This document shows positions 1 to 5,527 of a stretch of DNA of 5,527 nt, piece by piece (position 1 is the stretch's first letter; each line of letters begins with the position of its first letter). The notes beneath the pieces were generated by a model. The model was not told where the DNA came from. It saw only the letters and a program-made list of their open reading frames with translations, and made no database searches. Made by a program: the position numbers and the translations under genes. Source of the DNA: SAR86 cluster bacterium (GTDB lineage: Bacteria > Pseudomonadota > Gammaproteobacteria > Magnimaribacterales > D2472); NCBI GenBank assembly GCA_016779505.1, contig JADHNM010000059.1, forward strand, positions 1-5,527. The letters run 5' to 3'.

Positions 1-2
1 CT

Positions 3-944
3 AAAGAAAGGAAGCACTTTGAAACCTCTTTATTGCTTGGAATTGCTTATGCTGCTTCCATCGGAGGAATGTCAACATTGGTTGGGACTGCTCCAAATAT
101 TATTTTTGTTGGGTTTATTCAAGAGACATATGGCATTGAAATTTCTTTTGTAGACTGGATGAAGTTAGGTGTGCCTCTGGCATTCTTGATGCTCATAGCT
201 TCATGGTATGCAATAACAAAAGTTGTTTACCCAGTTAACTTTGTAGCAAATATTGAAACCAAGCTTAAGCTACAAAACATGTTAGATGATCTTGGGCAGC
301 TTGGTAGAGATGAAAAAAAAGTTTTAATTATTTTTTCTCTTGCTGCAGGAGCCTGGATGTTCAGAACACTGCTTGACAATTTTTATGTTTTTTCAGGTTT
401 GACAGATGCTGGAATAGCAATATTAGCTGCTTTGAGCTTCTTTTTTATACCTTCAGAAAATAATAAAACTGATTTATTGACCTGGGAACAAGCCAATAAG
501 CTTCCGTGGGGATTGCTCGTTTTATTTGGAGGCGGTTTATCCCTTGCTGGATCAATCGGCTCATCGGGTTTGGGAAGTTGGATCGGTCAAGGCTTAACCA
601 TTCTAGAAAATGTTCCTCCGATTGTGCTGGTTCTAGCAGTAGCAACTTTGATTATTTTTTTAACTGAAATCACATCTAATGTGGCTACTACTTCAACATT
701 TTTACCTGTAGTTGGTGCGGTAGCAGTGGCGCTAGGCATTGCACCTGTGGCGTTAACAATTCCAGTTGTCTTGGCAGCCAGTTGTGCATTTATGTTGCCG
801 GTGGCAACCCCACCTAATGCAATTGTCTTTGGCTCAGGTAAGTTGACTATTCCAGATATGATGAGAGCAGGATTTGCCTTGAATATTATTGGGGTCTTTT
901 TGGTTACACTATTTGCCTTCTATTTAGCTCCAATGATATTTTAA
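3..944 (+). CDS. SLC13/DASS family sodium-coupled carboxylate (or sulfate) symporter, C-terminal part
   Basis: An inner-membrane secondary transporter of the divalent anion:Na+ symporter family, which imports dicarboxylates, tricarboxylates or sulfate with sodium. The frame is open through the left edge, so the start is outside. The 313 residues seen compare with roughly 450-500 in the family, leaving about 150-180 missing. Fragment residues 20-32 (SIGGMSTLVGTAPN) are the conserved glycine/proline segment of the first half. Residues 168-180 hold the LPWGLLVLFGGG membrane segment. Residues 224-226 (TSN) are the second-repeat SNT-type ion-binding motif, but with Val instead of Thr as its third residue. 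Residues 259-275 fit the family signature ending in PxxTPPNAIV. About seven hydrophobic segments are visible. Family assignment is firm; the substrate cannot be read from sequence. The ggt-like gene follows after 5 bp, suggesting one transcript. A TTG at 33 is only an internal Leu codon. Confidence 0.9.
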   Translation, partial: KERKHFETSLLLGIAYAASIGGMSTLVGTAPNIIFVGFIQETYGIEISFVDWMKLGVPLAFLMLIASWYAITKVVYPVNFVANIETKLKLQNMLDDLGQLGRDEKKVLIIFSLAAGAWMFRTLLDNFYVFSGLTDAGIAILAALSFFFIPSENNKTDLLTWEQANKLPWGLLVLFGGGLSLAGSIGSSGLGSWIGQGLTILENVPPIVLVLAVATLIIFLTEITSNVATTSTFLPVVGAVAVALGIAPVALTIPVVLAASCAFMLPVATPPNAIVFGSGKLTIPDMMRAGFALNIIGVFLVTLFAFYLAPMIF

Positions 945-949
945 AATTT

Positions 950-1006
950 ATGACTCTTAAAAATATTTTCTTATCGCTTCTGTTTTTTGCCTCAAATGCA
1001 TGGGGA
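950..1006 (+). other. Sec signal peptide of the Ggt-like protein
   Basis: The first 19 codons give a short basic start (MTLKN), a hydrophobic core (residues 6-14, IFLSLLFFA) and a polar end with small residues at -3 and -1 (Ala17, Gly19). Cleavage before Gln20 is the likely site. There is no lipobox cysteine, so the product should be soluble in the periplasm, as known for bacterial Ggt. It also supports 950 as the true start. Confidence 0.75.
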
Positions 1007-2653
1007 CAAGTTAGATACATTGATTATCCCTCACCTTTTCACCCAACCCTTGGAAGTTCTGGGATGGTTGTTTCGCAAAATCAAGCTTCCTCGGATATAG
1101 GAGTGGAAATTTTAAATATGGGTGGCAATGCTATAGATGCAGCGGTAGCAGTAGGATTTTCTCTAGCAACCACTCTTCCTAGAGCAGGCAATCTTGGAGG
1201 TGGAGGCTTCATGCTTATTTATTTAAGTGATGAGCAAAAAACCATAGCAGTAGATTTTAGAAGCTCTGCGCCCAAGGGCATTTCAAAAGATGACTTCCTC
1301 TTTTTAAAAAATAATTATGATCAAAGAAGATATGGTTATAAGGCATCCGGAGTTCCAGGAACTGTAGCTGGCTTGCTGCAAACACATGAACGTTACGGAA
1401 AGCTGTCCTTAAAAAAAATATTACAGCCTGTGATTGCACAAGCATCGAAGGGAATATTGGTTAGCTACGACCTTAACCAAGCAATTGGAAGCGCTCATCA
1501 AATCAATCTTGATGAAGAGTCTAAAAAAATCTACTATCAAAATGAAAGCCCCGTTATAGAGCATGCTGTGATGCAGCGACCTGATTTAGTATGGACTTTT
1601 CGTGAAATAGCTAGAAATGGTGAAGATGCTTTTTATAAAGGCTCGATTGCAAAAAAAATTGTTAAAGCTATGCAGCAAAATGGTGGCTACATTACAAGAG
1701 AAGACCTAGAAGATTACAAGCCTAGATTTGCAGAACCTATCCAAACAACCTACAGAAATCATAAAGTTCTTGCTCATCCCCCTCCAGCTGGTGGAGCTGC
1801 TGTATTGCTTGAGGGATTAAATATTCTTGAAAACTTTAAAACTGATGAGATGGGCCCAAACTCAGCGAGCTTTTTACACCTATTTGCTGAGGCATTGCAA
1901 CGTGGGCATATGGACAGGTCAAGATATATGGGTGATCCGCAATTTTATGATGTGCCTATTGAGAAAATAATTTCAAAGGAAAGAGGAAGTTCTCTAGCTA
2001 AAAAGATTGACTATCAAAAAGTTACGCCGCCCGAGTCATTGAACCCAGACTCATTATTAGTAGAAGGTGAAAATACCACTCATTACTCGATCATCGATAA
2101 AGACGGTAATGTTGTTTCCAATACCTACACATTAGGTTACTCGTTTGGTTCAGGGGTTACCATCCCTGGCACTGGAATTCTTCTTGATAATCAAATGAAC
2201 AATTTTGCTTATCAGCATGGAAATCCTGAGGTCATAGATCGATCTGCAAGCATAGGCAATAAATTTGAACCAGGTAAGAGGCCTATGAGCACCATGACGC
2301 CAATTATAGTCTTTGATACAAATAATGAGTTAAAACTCATCACAGGGTCTCCTGGAGGCGCTTTAATCCCCGCTGCTGTATTGAGGGTTGTAACTGGGGT
2401 AATCGACTTTAATTTGAATCTTGGCGAGGCAACAATGCTACCAAGACTTCATAAAGATTGGCCTTACAAAAATTTGCGTTTAGAGAAAGGCTTTAGCAAA
2501 GATACTTTAAAGATTCTTCAATCCTACGGACATGAATTGGAGGAATCCAAAACCATGGGTTCAACACAAAGCATATTAATTTCTTCAAAGGGCAAAGAAG
2601 GGTTTGCAGACCTAAGGCGCCCTAATGCAGGAGTAGCAATTCAAATTGATTAA
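950..2653 (+). CDS. ggt: Periplasmic gamma-glutamyltransferase-family Ntn hydrolase with altered substrate pocket
   Basis: A 567-residue secreted precursor of the gamma-glutamyltranspeptidase family, N-terminal nucleophile hydrolases that cleave or transfer gamma-glutamyl groups from glutathione and similar compounds. Length is typical. A signal peptide covers residues 1-19. Autocleavage is expected between Asn375 and Thr376, giving a large subunit of about 356 residues and a small one of 192. Thr376 (TTHYS) is the nucleophile, Thr394 matches E. coli Thr409 and Gln415 matches Gln430. Arg104 (DFR) matches the carboxylate-binding Arg114, and GSPGG (466-470) forms the oxyanion hole. Differences from E. 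coli are Asn411 to Gly396, Asp433 to Asn418, lid Tyr444 to Ile429 and Ser463 to Thr448; the 376-418 alignment has no gaps. The family is certain, but gamma-glutamyl specificity is not, and a cephalosporin-acylase-like or other amidase activity is possible. The ATG at 950 has no clear ribosome site and probably relies on coupling to the transporter gene 5 bp upstream. Confidence 0.92.
   Translation: MTLKNIFLSLLFFASNAWGQVRYIDYPSPFHPTLGSSGMVVSQNQASSDIGVEILNMGGNAIDAAVAVGFSLATTLPRAGNLGGGGFMLIYLSDEQKTIAVDFRSSAPKGISKDDFLFLKNNYDQRRYGYKASGVPGTVAGLLQTHERYGKLSLKKILQPVIAQASKGILVSYDLNQAIGSAHQINLDEESKKIYYQNESPVIEHAVMQRPDLVWTFREIARNGEDAFYKGSIAKKIVKAMQQNGGYITREDLEDYKPRFAEPIQTTYRNHKVLAHPPPAGGAAVLLEGLNILENFKTDEMGPNSASFLHLFAEALQRGHMDRSRYMGDPQFYDVPIEKIISKERGSSLAKKIDYQKVTPPESLNPDSLLVEGENTTHYSIIDKDGNVVSNTYTLGYSFGSGVTIPGTGILLDNQMNNFAYQHGNPEVIDRSASIGNKFEPGKRPMSTMTPIIVFDTNNELKLITGSPGGALIPAAVLRVVTGVIDFNLNLGEATMLPRLHKDWPYKNLRLEKGFSKDTLKILQSYGHELEESKTMGSTQSILISSKGKEGFADLRRPNAGVAIQID
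2629..2633 (+). promoter_or_regulatory. Possible Shine-Dalgarno (AGGAG) for the EthD gene
   Basis: AGGAG lies inside the last codons of the ggt-like gene, 12 bases before the TTG codon at 2646. The spacing is longer than usual, but it is one of the better ribosome-site matches ahead of a start in this window. It supports initiation at the TTG rather than at the ATG at 2676, which would begin inside the conserved domain. Confidence 0.4.
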
Positions 2654-3200
2654 AGCCTTAGCTTTTATTCATAAAATGAATGGTCTATCTGATGTGGATT
2701 TTAGAGATTATTATGAAAACAAACATGCTCCATTAGCCTCCTCTCTTCTTACGCTTGAAGGATATGAGAGAAACTATGTTAATTCAAAACTAAATCCACT
2801 GTATTCCTCGCTTGGTTCAATCAGTATTTTTCAATATCAATCAATGCAGTCTCTGGAGGTTGTTGGCAAAGAAATGTCTTCAAGTGCCGGTGATAAGCTA
2901 AGAAAAGATGAGCTAGAATTCATGGATGTATCAAAAAACTATCATGTTCTCACTGAGTCAGATCAATTAACTAAAAAGGAATTTAAGAAAAAAATTTTTT
3001 ATCCTTTGAAAAATTATGAAGATTTAAATTTATTAGATGCTTATGACGGTCTAGAAAAAATTTCTGATAATCTGCTTATCGAACCAAATGAGATAATCAG
3101 CATTTCTGAATATGGGATAACGCAAGGAATTTCTTTGGAAATTTTAGAAACACTTATTTCAGAACATCCCAGAGCTATAATTGCATCTTGTGTTAACTAA
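2646..3200 (+). CDS. EthD/ABM-fold domain protein with unassigned C-terminal region
   Basis: A 184-residue cytoplasmic protein with no signal peptide. Residues 1-103 resemble the EthD family, small dimeric ferredoxin-like alpha/beta barrel proteins: MIKALAFIHKMNGLSDVDF opens the first strand and helix, and YYENKHAPLA (22-31) carries the conserved H-A-P-L. EthD was named from an ether-degradation cluster, and its biochemical role in most bacteria is unknown. Residues about 105-184 are charged, then end in ISEYGITQ and SLEILETLISEHPRAIIASCVN; I do not recognise this part. The start is TTG at 2646, overlapping the ggt-like stop by 8 bases; it gives the complete first strand, whereas ATG at 2676 removes it. 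Position suggests co-expression with the transporter and hydrolase, but no pathway link is shown. Its stop overlaps that of the convergent gltX by 4 bases. The domain call is good; the function is unknown. Confidence 0.8.
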   Translation: MIKALAFIHKMNGLSDVDFRDYYENKHAPLASSLLTLEGYERNYVNSKLNPLYSSLGSISIFQYQSMQSLEVVGKEMSSSAGDKLRKDELEFMDVSKNYHVLTESDQLTKKEFKKKIFYPLKNYEDLNLLDAYDGLEKISDNLLIEPNEIISISEYGITQGISLEILETLISEHPRAIIASCVN

Positions 3201-3214
3201 TGTTGATTAGCTAA
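3193..3214 (+). terminator. Weak hairpin at the overlapping stop codons of the convergent operons
   Basis: A 9-base inverted repeat (TTAACTAAT / ATTAGCTAA, one A-C mismatch) with a GTTG loop spans both stop codons. On the + strand it is followed by AAATATTTT, so it could act as a poor terminator for the EthD transcript. On the - strand no T run follows. The stem has a single G-C pair and would be unstable, and the sequence also encodes the last residues of both proteins, so it may be chance. Confidence 0.25.
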
Positions 3215-4594
3215 ATATTTTAATGCTGCATCAATTCTATGATTCACCTCAACTGCATCAAACAAAGAGAGAGTTAGGCCTAGCGATGGTGACTGAGTGG
3301 AGCCCGTCATTGCTATTCTTATAGGTTGATTGAGTTTCGGGGTGGGCAGGCTTAATGCGGTTTGAGCCTCCTGTAATGCATGGTCTATGGACTTTTCATT
3401 CCAAACCTCAAGACTATTCAGTTTTCTTTGAACAAATTCTAAAACTGATTCTGCTCCTCTTAAAAATTTATCTGCAGCTTTTTCATCATAAGAGTCCACT
3501 GGAGAAAAATAAGGTGCAAGGTCTTTAGCAACGCCAAGGAGGGTTGGCTTAGAGCTTCTCATGGCAGCGATGATATCTTTGCTGTTGCCCTTTTGAGTAT
3601 AATCAATCCCAACAATTTTAAGAAATGGAATCAATTTCTGCATGAAATCATCAAACGGCAGTGCTGCCAAATGATGATTGTTAATCCAATCAAGTTTGGC
3701 AGAATCAAAAATAGCTCCAGCCTTTTGAACCTCTTGGATTCTAAAATCTGAAATCAAGTCCTCGATATAAAAAATTTCTTTATCGCCCTTGGACCAGCCT
3801 AAACGCGCAAGCATATTAATCATGGATGACTCAAGATACCCCTGATCAAAATAATCCTGCAAACTTGTAACAGCATTTCTCTTAGATAATCTTTTTTTGT
3901 CTGGGCCAAGGACCATTGGCAAATGGGCATATTCAAGAGAGGGATAGCCTAATGCATGTTGAATATGTATTTGACGAGGGGTATTGCTTAAATGATCCTC
4001 ACCTCTGACCACTGTAGTAACTTTTTGCTCATAGTCGTCAATGACATTGCAAAGGTGGTAGGTTGGTGATCCATCGCTCCTTAGCAGAATCAAGTCATCC
4101 AACTCAGAATTCTGAAAGATAACCTCACCTCGAACCAAATCATGAAAAATTAGCTCACCATCTTGAGGTGTTTTTAATCTCAACACAGTTGAAGCATCAG
4201 CTTGAAGATTTAAATTCCTACATTTCCCATCATATTGAGGCTTGAGACCCTTAGATTGTTGTTTAGCCCTCATTTCATCTAATCTTTCTTTGCTGCAATT
4301 ACAGTAATAAGCTTTACCAGATTCTATGATTTCCTTAACAGCATGTTGATATAACTCCGATCTTTCAGACTGTCTGACAGGAAGTTCATCGGGATTAATC
4401 CCTAGGTCAGATAAGCCCTTCAGGATATTTGTTTCAAACTCTCTGGTTGACCTTTCAGCATCTGTATCTTCAATCCTGATGAGGAACTTTCCTTTGTTTT
4501 GCTTTGCATACACATAATTAAATAAAGCAGTTCTCACGCCGCCTATATGCAATGCTCCAGTGGGACTTGGTGCAAATCTTGTAACTTTTGTCAT
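3197..4594 (-). CDS. gltX: Glutamyl-tRNA synthetase
   Basis: A cytoplasmic class Ib aminoacyl-tRNA synthetase that charges tRNA-Glu with glutamate. It is 465 residues, a normal full length. The HIGH-type motif is at residues 16-19 (HIGG, within PSPTGALHIGG) and the KMSKS-type loop is KRLSKR at 234-239. The conserved catalytic-domain stretches SDGSPTYH (173-180) and VVRGEDHLSNTPRQ (196-208) are intact. The zinc-knuckle Cys98, Cys100 and Cys125 match the spacing of E. coli GluRS, but the fourth ligand position is Asn127 instead of His. The C-terminal anticodon-binding domain runs from about 320 and ends with RIAMTGSTQSPSLGLTLSL. Whether it is discriminating or also charges tRNA-Gln cannot be judged here. 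The ATG overlaps the dnaQ stop as ATGA, so translation is probably coupled. Confidence is high. Confidence 0.98.
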   Translation of the reverse strand: MTKVTRFAPSPTGALHIGGVRTALFNYVYAKQNKGKFLIRIEDTDAERSTREFETNILKGLSDLGINPDELPVRQSERSELYQHAVKEIIESGKAYYCNCSKERLDEMRAKQQSKGLKPQYDGKCRNLNLQADASTVLRLKTPQDGELIFHDLVRGEVIFQNSELDDLILLRSDGSPTYHLCNVIDDYEQKVTTVVRGEDHLSNTPRQIHIQHALGYPSLEYAHLPMVLGPDKKRLSKRNAVTSLQDYFDQGYLESSMINMLARLGWSKGDKEIFYIEDLISDFRIQEVQKAGAIFDSAKLDWINNHHLAALPFDDFMQKLIPFLKIVGIDYTQKGNSKDIIAAMRSSKPTLLGVAKDLAPYFSPVDSYDEKAADKFLRGAESVLEFVQRKLNSLEVWNEKSIDHALQEAQTALSLPTPKLNQPIRIAMTGSTQSPSLGLTLSLFDAVEVNHRIDAALKYLANQH

Positions 4595-5289
4595 GATGAT
4601 TCTCTTTTTGAGTTGATTTCTAGAATTCTTTGCTCGTGGTTCAAGATATCATCCTGGGAAACCATAATTTTTGGAATAGGAAATTTCTTGAAATCAATTT
4701 TTAAATCTCCTGACTGACTATTGGAATTTGAGCTTGCATTTGATGTCATAAATTCAAATTTGCTTTGACCGCCTGTTAGGTGAATGTATACATCGGCAAG
4801 AATATTTGCATCTAACAAAGCGCCATGAAAACTTCTATCGTATCCTGTAACCTCAAATCTATTTGCAAGCGCATCTAAGGAATTGCGTTGGCCTGGAAAT
4901 TTATTTCTTGCCATCAGTAAGGTATCTTCAACATCACATATTTCTTCAAGAGTTGGGTACTTCGAAGAAGCTCTTTTTAATTCAGCATTGAGGAAACCTA
5001 AATCAAAAGAAGCATTATGAATTACTAAAATGCTTCCTTCCACAAATTCTAAAAAACTCTCAGCAATCTCCGAGAACTCCGGTTCGCTTGAAAGTCGCTC
5101 CATCGATAGGCCATGCACCTTCTCAGCCTCCTCATCAATTGATCTCTGGGGATTTAGGTATGAGTGAAAATGCAGATCTGTTCTTTTTCTGTCTGCAAGT
5201 GCAACAGCGCCTACTTCAACAATCCGATGACCCTGTTCAACCTCTAGTCCGGTTGTTTCAGTATCAAGAACAATGAGTTTTTTTGTCAT
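4591..5289 (-). CDS. dnaQ: DNA polymerase III epsilon subunit (3'-5' proofreading exonuclease)
   Basis: The proofreading subunit of the replicative polymerase core, a DEDDh exonuclease that removes misincorporated 3' nucleotides. It has 232 residues against about 243 in E. coli. Motif Exo I is DTETTG (Asp9, Glu11), Exo II is HNASFD (Asp96), and Exo III is HGALLD (His155, Asp160), so all five catalytic residues are present. After the catalytic domain, LTGGQSKFEF (171-180) lines up with the E. coli LTGGQTSMAF-type sliding-clamp-binding motif (Gln175 to Phe180). A Ser/Asn-rich linker (182-195) follows, then a conserved tail (about 205-228, PKIMVSQDDILNHEQRILEI) resembling the part that binds the alpha subunit. 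This favours true DnaQ over a stand-alone exonuclease. Its ATG overlaps the rnhA stop and its stop overlaps the gltX start, both as ATGA. An AGGA lies about 14 bases before its start, too far to be convincing. Confidence 0.96.
   Translation of the reverse strand: MTKKLIVLDTETTGLEVEQGHRIVEVGAVALADRKRTDLHFHSYLNPQRSIDEEAEKVHGLSMERLSSEPEFSEIAESFLEFVEGSILVIHNASFDLGFLNAELKRASSKYPTLEEICDVEDTLLMARNKFPGQRNSLDALANRFEVTGYDRSFHGALLDANILADVYIHLTGGQSKFEFMTSNASSNSNSQSGDLKIDFKKFPIPKIMVSQDDILNHEQRILEINSKRESS
4602..4606 (-). promoter_or_regulatory. Possible weak ribosome binding site (AAGAG) for gltX
   Basis: On the - strand AAGAG lies about 7 bases before the gltX ATG, inside the last codons of dnaQ. It is only a partial match to the Shine-Dalgarno consensus, in a purine-rich stretch. 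Together with the ATGA overlap it suits re-initiation by ribosomes finishing dnaQ. Confidence 0.35.
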
Positions 5290-5527
5290 AAGATAGAGTC
5301 TATTCCTTTGTTGGCCAATAAGTCTGCTGCTTCATTGCCAGCATCTCCAGAGTGACCCTTAACCCAGCGCCATTGTACTTGATGTTGAGCAATTAATTGA
5401 TCTAATTTTTGCCATAATTCTTTATTTTTAACATCTTTTTTTGCAGCAGTTCTCCAATTATTTTTTTTCCAGTTTTGGATCCATTGAGTAATTCCATCCA
5501 TGACATATTTTGAATCTGTAAAAAGCT
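5286..5527 (-). CDS. rnhA: Ribonuclease HI, C-terminal part
   Basis: RNase HI cleaves the RNA strand of RNA-DNA hybrids, removing R-loops and primers. The frame stays open through the right edge: reading back from the Met codon at 5501 gives LFTDSKYV, so that Met is internal and the true start is outside. The 79 residues seen correspond to about residue 67 onward of E. coli RNase HI. Visible are the catalytic TDS aspartate (E. coli Asp70), GITQWI, the basic handle WKKNNW, the KGHSG histidine (His124) and the NEAAD aspartate (Asp134). The protein ends soon after the last catalytic residue (LLANKGIDSIL), lacking the roughly 10-residue or longer tail of the E. coli enzyme; this is common in other bacteria. 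Its stop overlaps the dnaQ start by 4 bases. In E. coli the same two genes are divergent; here they are co-directional. Confidence 0.96.
   Translation of the reverse strand, partial: LFTDSKYVMDGITQWIQNWKKNNWRTAAKKDVKNKELWQKLDQLIAQHQVQWRWVKGHSGDAGNEAADLLANKGIDSIL

Noticed and set aside
33..35. TTG as start of the transporter gene
   Set aside because: The frame continues open to the left edge with sequence fitting the family, and about 150 residues of the usual protein are missing, so the TTG is an internal Leu.
445..645. 66-codon open frame on the - strand inside the transporter gene
   Set aside because: It is antisense to a clearly conserved membrane-protein region, has no recognisable domain and no ribosome site; it is a shadow of the real gene.
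1257..1445. 62-codon open frame on the - strand inside the ggt-like gene
   Set aside because: It lies antisense to conserved Ggt sequence, and its translation resembles no family I know.
2676..2678. ATG start for the EthD protein
   Set aside because: It would remove the first beta strand of the domain; the TTG at 2646 gives the full domain and an AGGAG upstream.
5088..5276. 62-codon open frame on the + strand opposite dnaQ
   Set aside because: It is antisense to the Exo I region of dnaQ, which is strongly conserved and explains the open frame.
5499..5501. ATG as start of a 71-residue RNase H
   Set aside because: Codons upstream to the edge give LFTDSKYV with the catalytic Asp, so the ATG is internal and the gene is cut by the window.
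1..5527. Mobile element, CRISPR array, tRNA, toxin-antitoxin pair or defence system
   Set aside because: Every base is accounted for by six recognisable genes with gaps of 5 bp or less; no transposase, repeat array, integrase or tRNA-like fold was seen.

Overview
This is an AT-rich, almost gap-free stretch of bacterial chromosome carrying six genes in two convergent blocks. The RNase HI, DnaQ and GluRS sequences all resemble gammaproteobacterial homologues. Low GC, 4-8 base gene overlaps, weak Shine-Dalgarno sequences and no intergenic space fit a streamlined marine gammaproteobacterium, for example a SAR86-type lineage. That placement is inference from composition and layout; there is no rRNA or other decisive marker in the window.

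Left block, + strand, 3-3200: the C-terminal two thirds of an SLC13/DASS sodium-coupled dicarboxylate-type transporter, then a secreted gamma-glutamyltransferase-family hydrolase, then a small EthD-domain protein. The first two are separated by 5 bp and the last two overlap by 8 bp, so they are probably one transcript. A plausible but unproven reading is a periplasmic deacylation and uptake unit: the Ggt-like enzyme releases an acyl or amino acid in the periplasm and the transporter imports a carboxylate. The Ggt-like enzyme keeps its catalytic threonine, but three residues of the gamma-glutamyl pocket and lid differ from E. coli Ggt, so its substrate may not be glutathione.

Right block, - strand, 5527-3197: the C-terminal half of RNase HI (rnhA), the DNA polymerase III epsilon proofreading subunit (dnaQ) and glutamyl-tRNA synthetase (gltX). 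Each junction is an ATGA start/stop overlap, indicating translational coupling of replication and translation housekeeping genes. The rnhA start and the operon promoter lie beyond the right edge.

The two blocks meet tail to tail, and the stop codons of the EthD gene and gltX overlap by 4 bp. Only a weak AT-rich hairpin marks this junction. There is no intergenic stretch longer than 5 bp and no tRNA or rRNA gene, mobile element, CRISPR array or riboswitch was seen. No clearly new multi-gene system is evident. The items most worth following up are the divergent Ggt pocket and the unassigned C-terminal part of the EthD protein.
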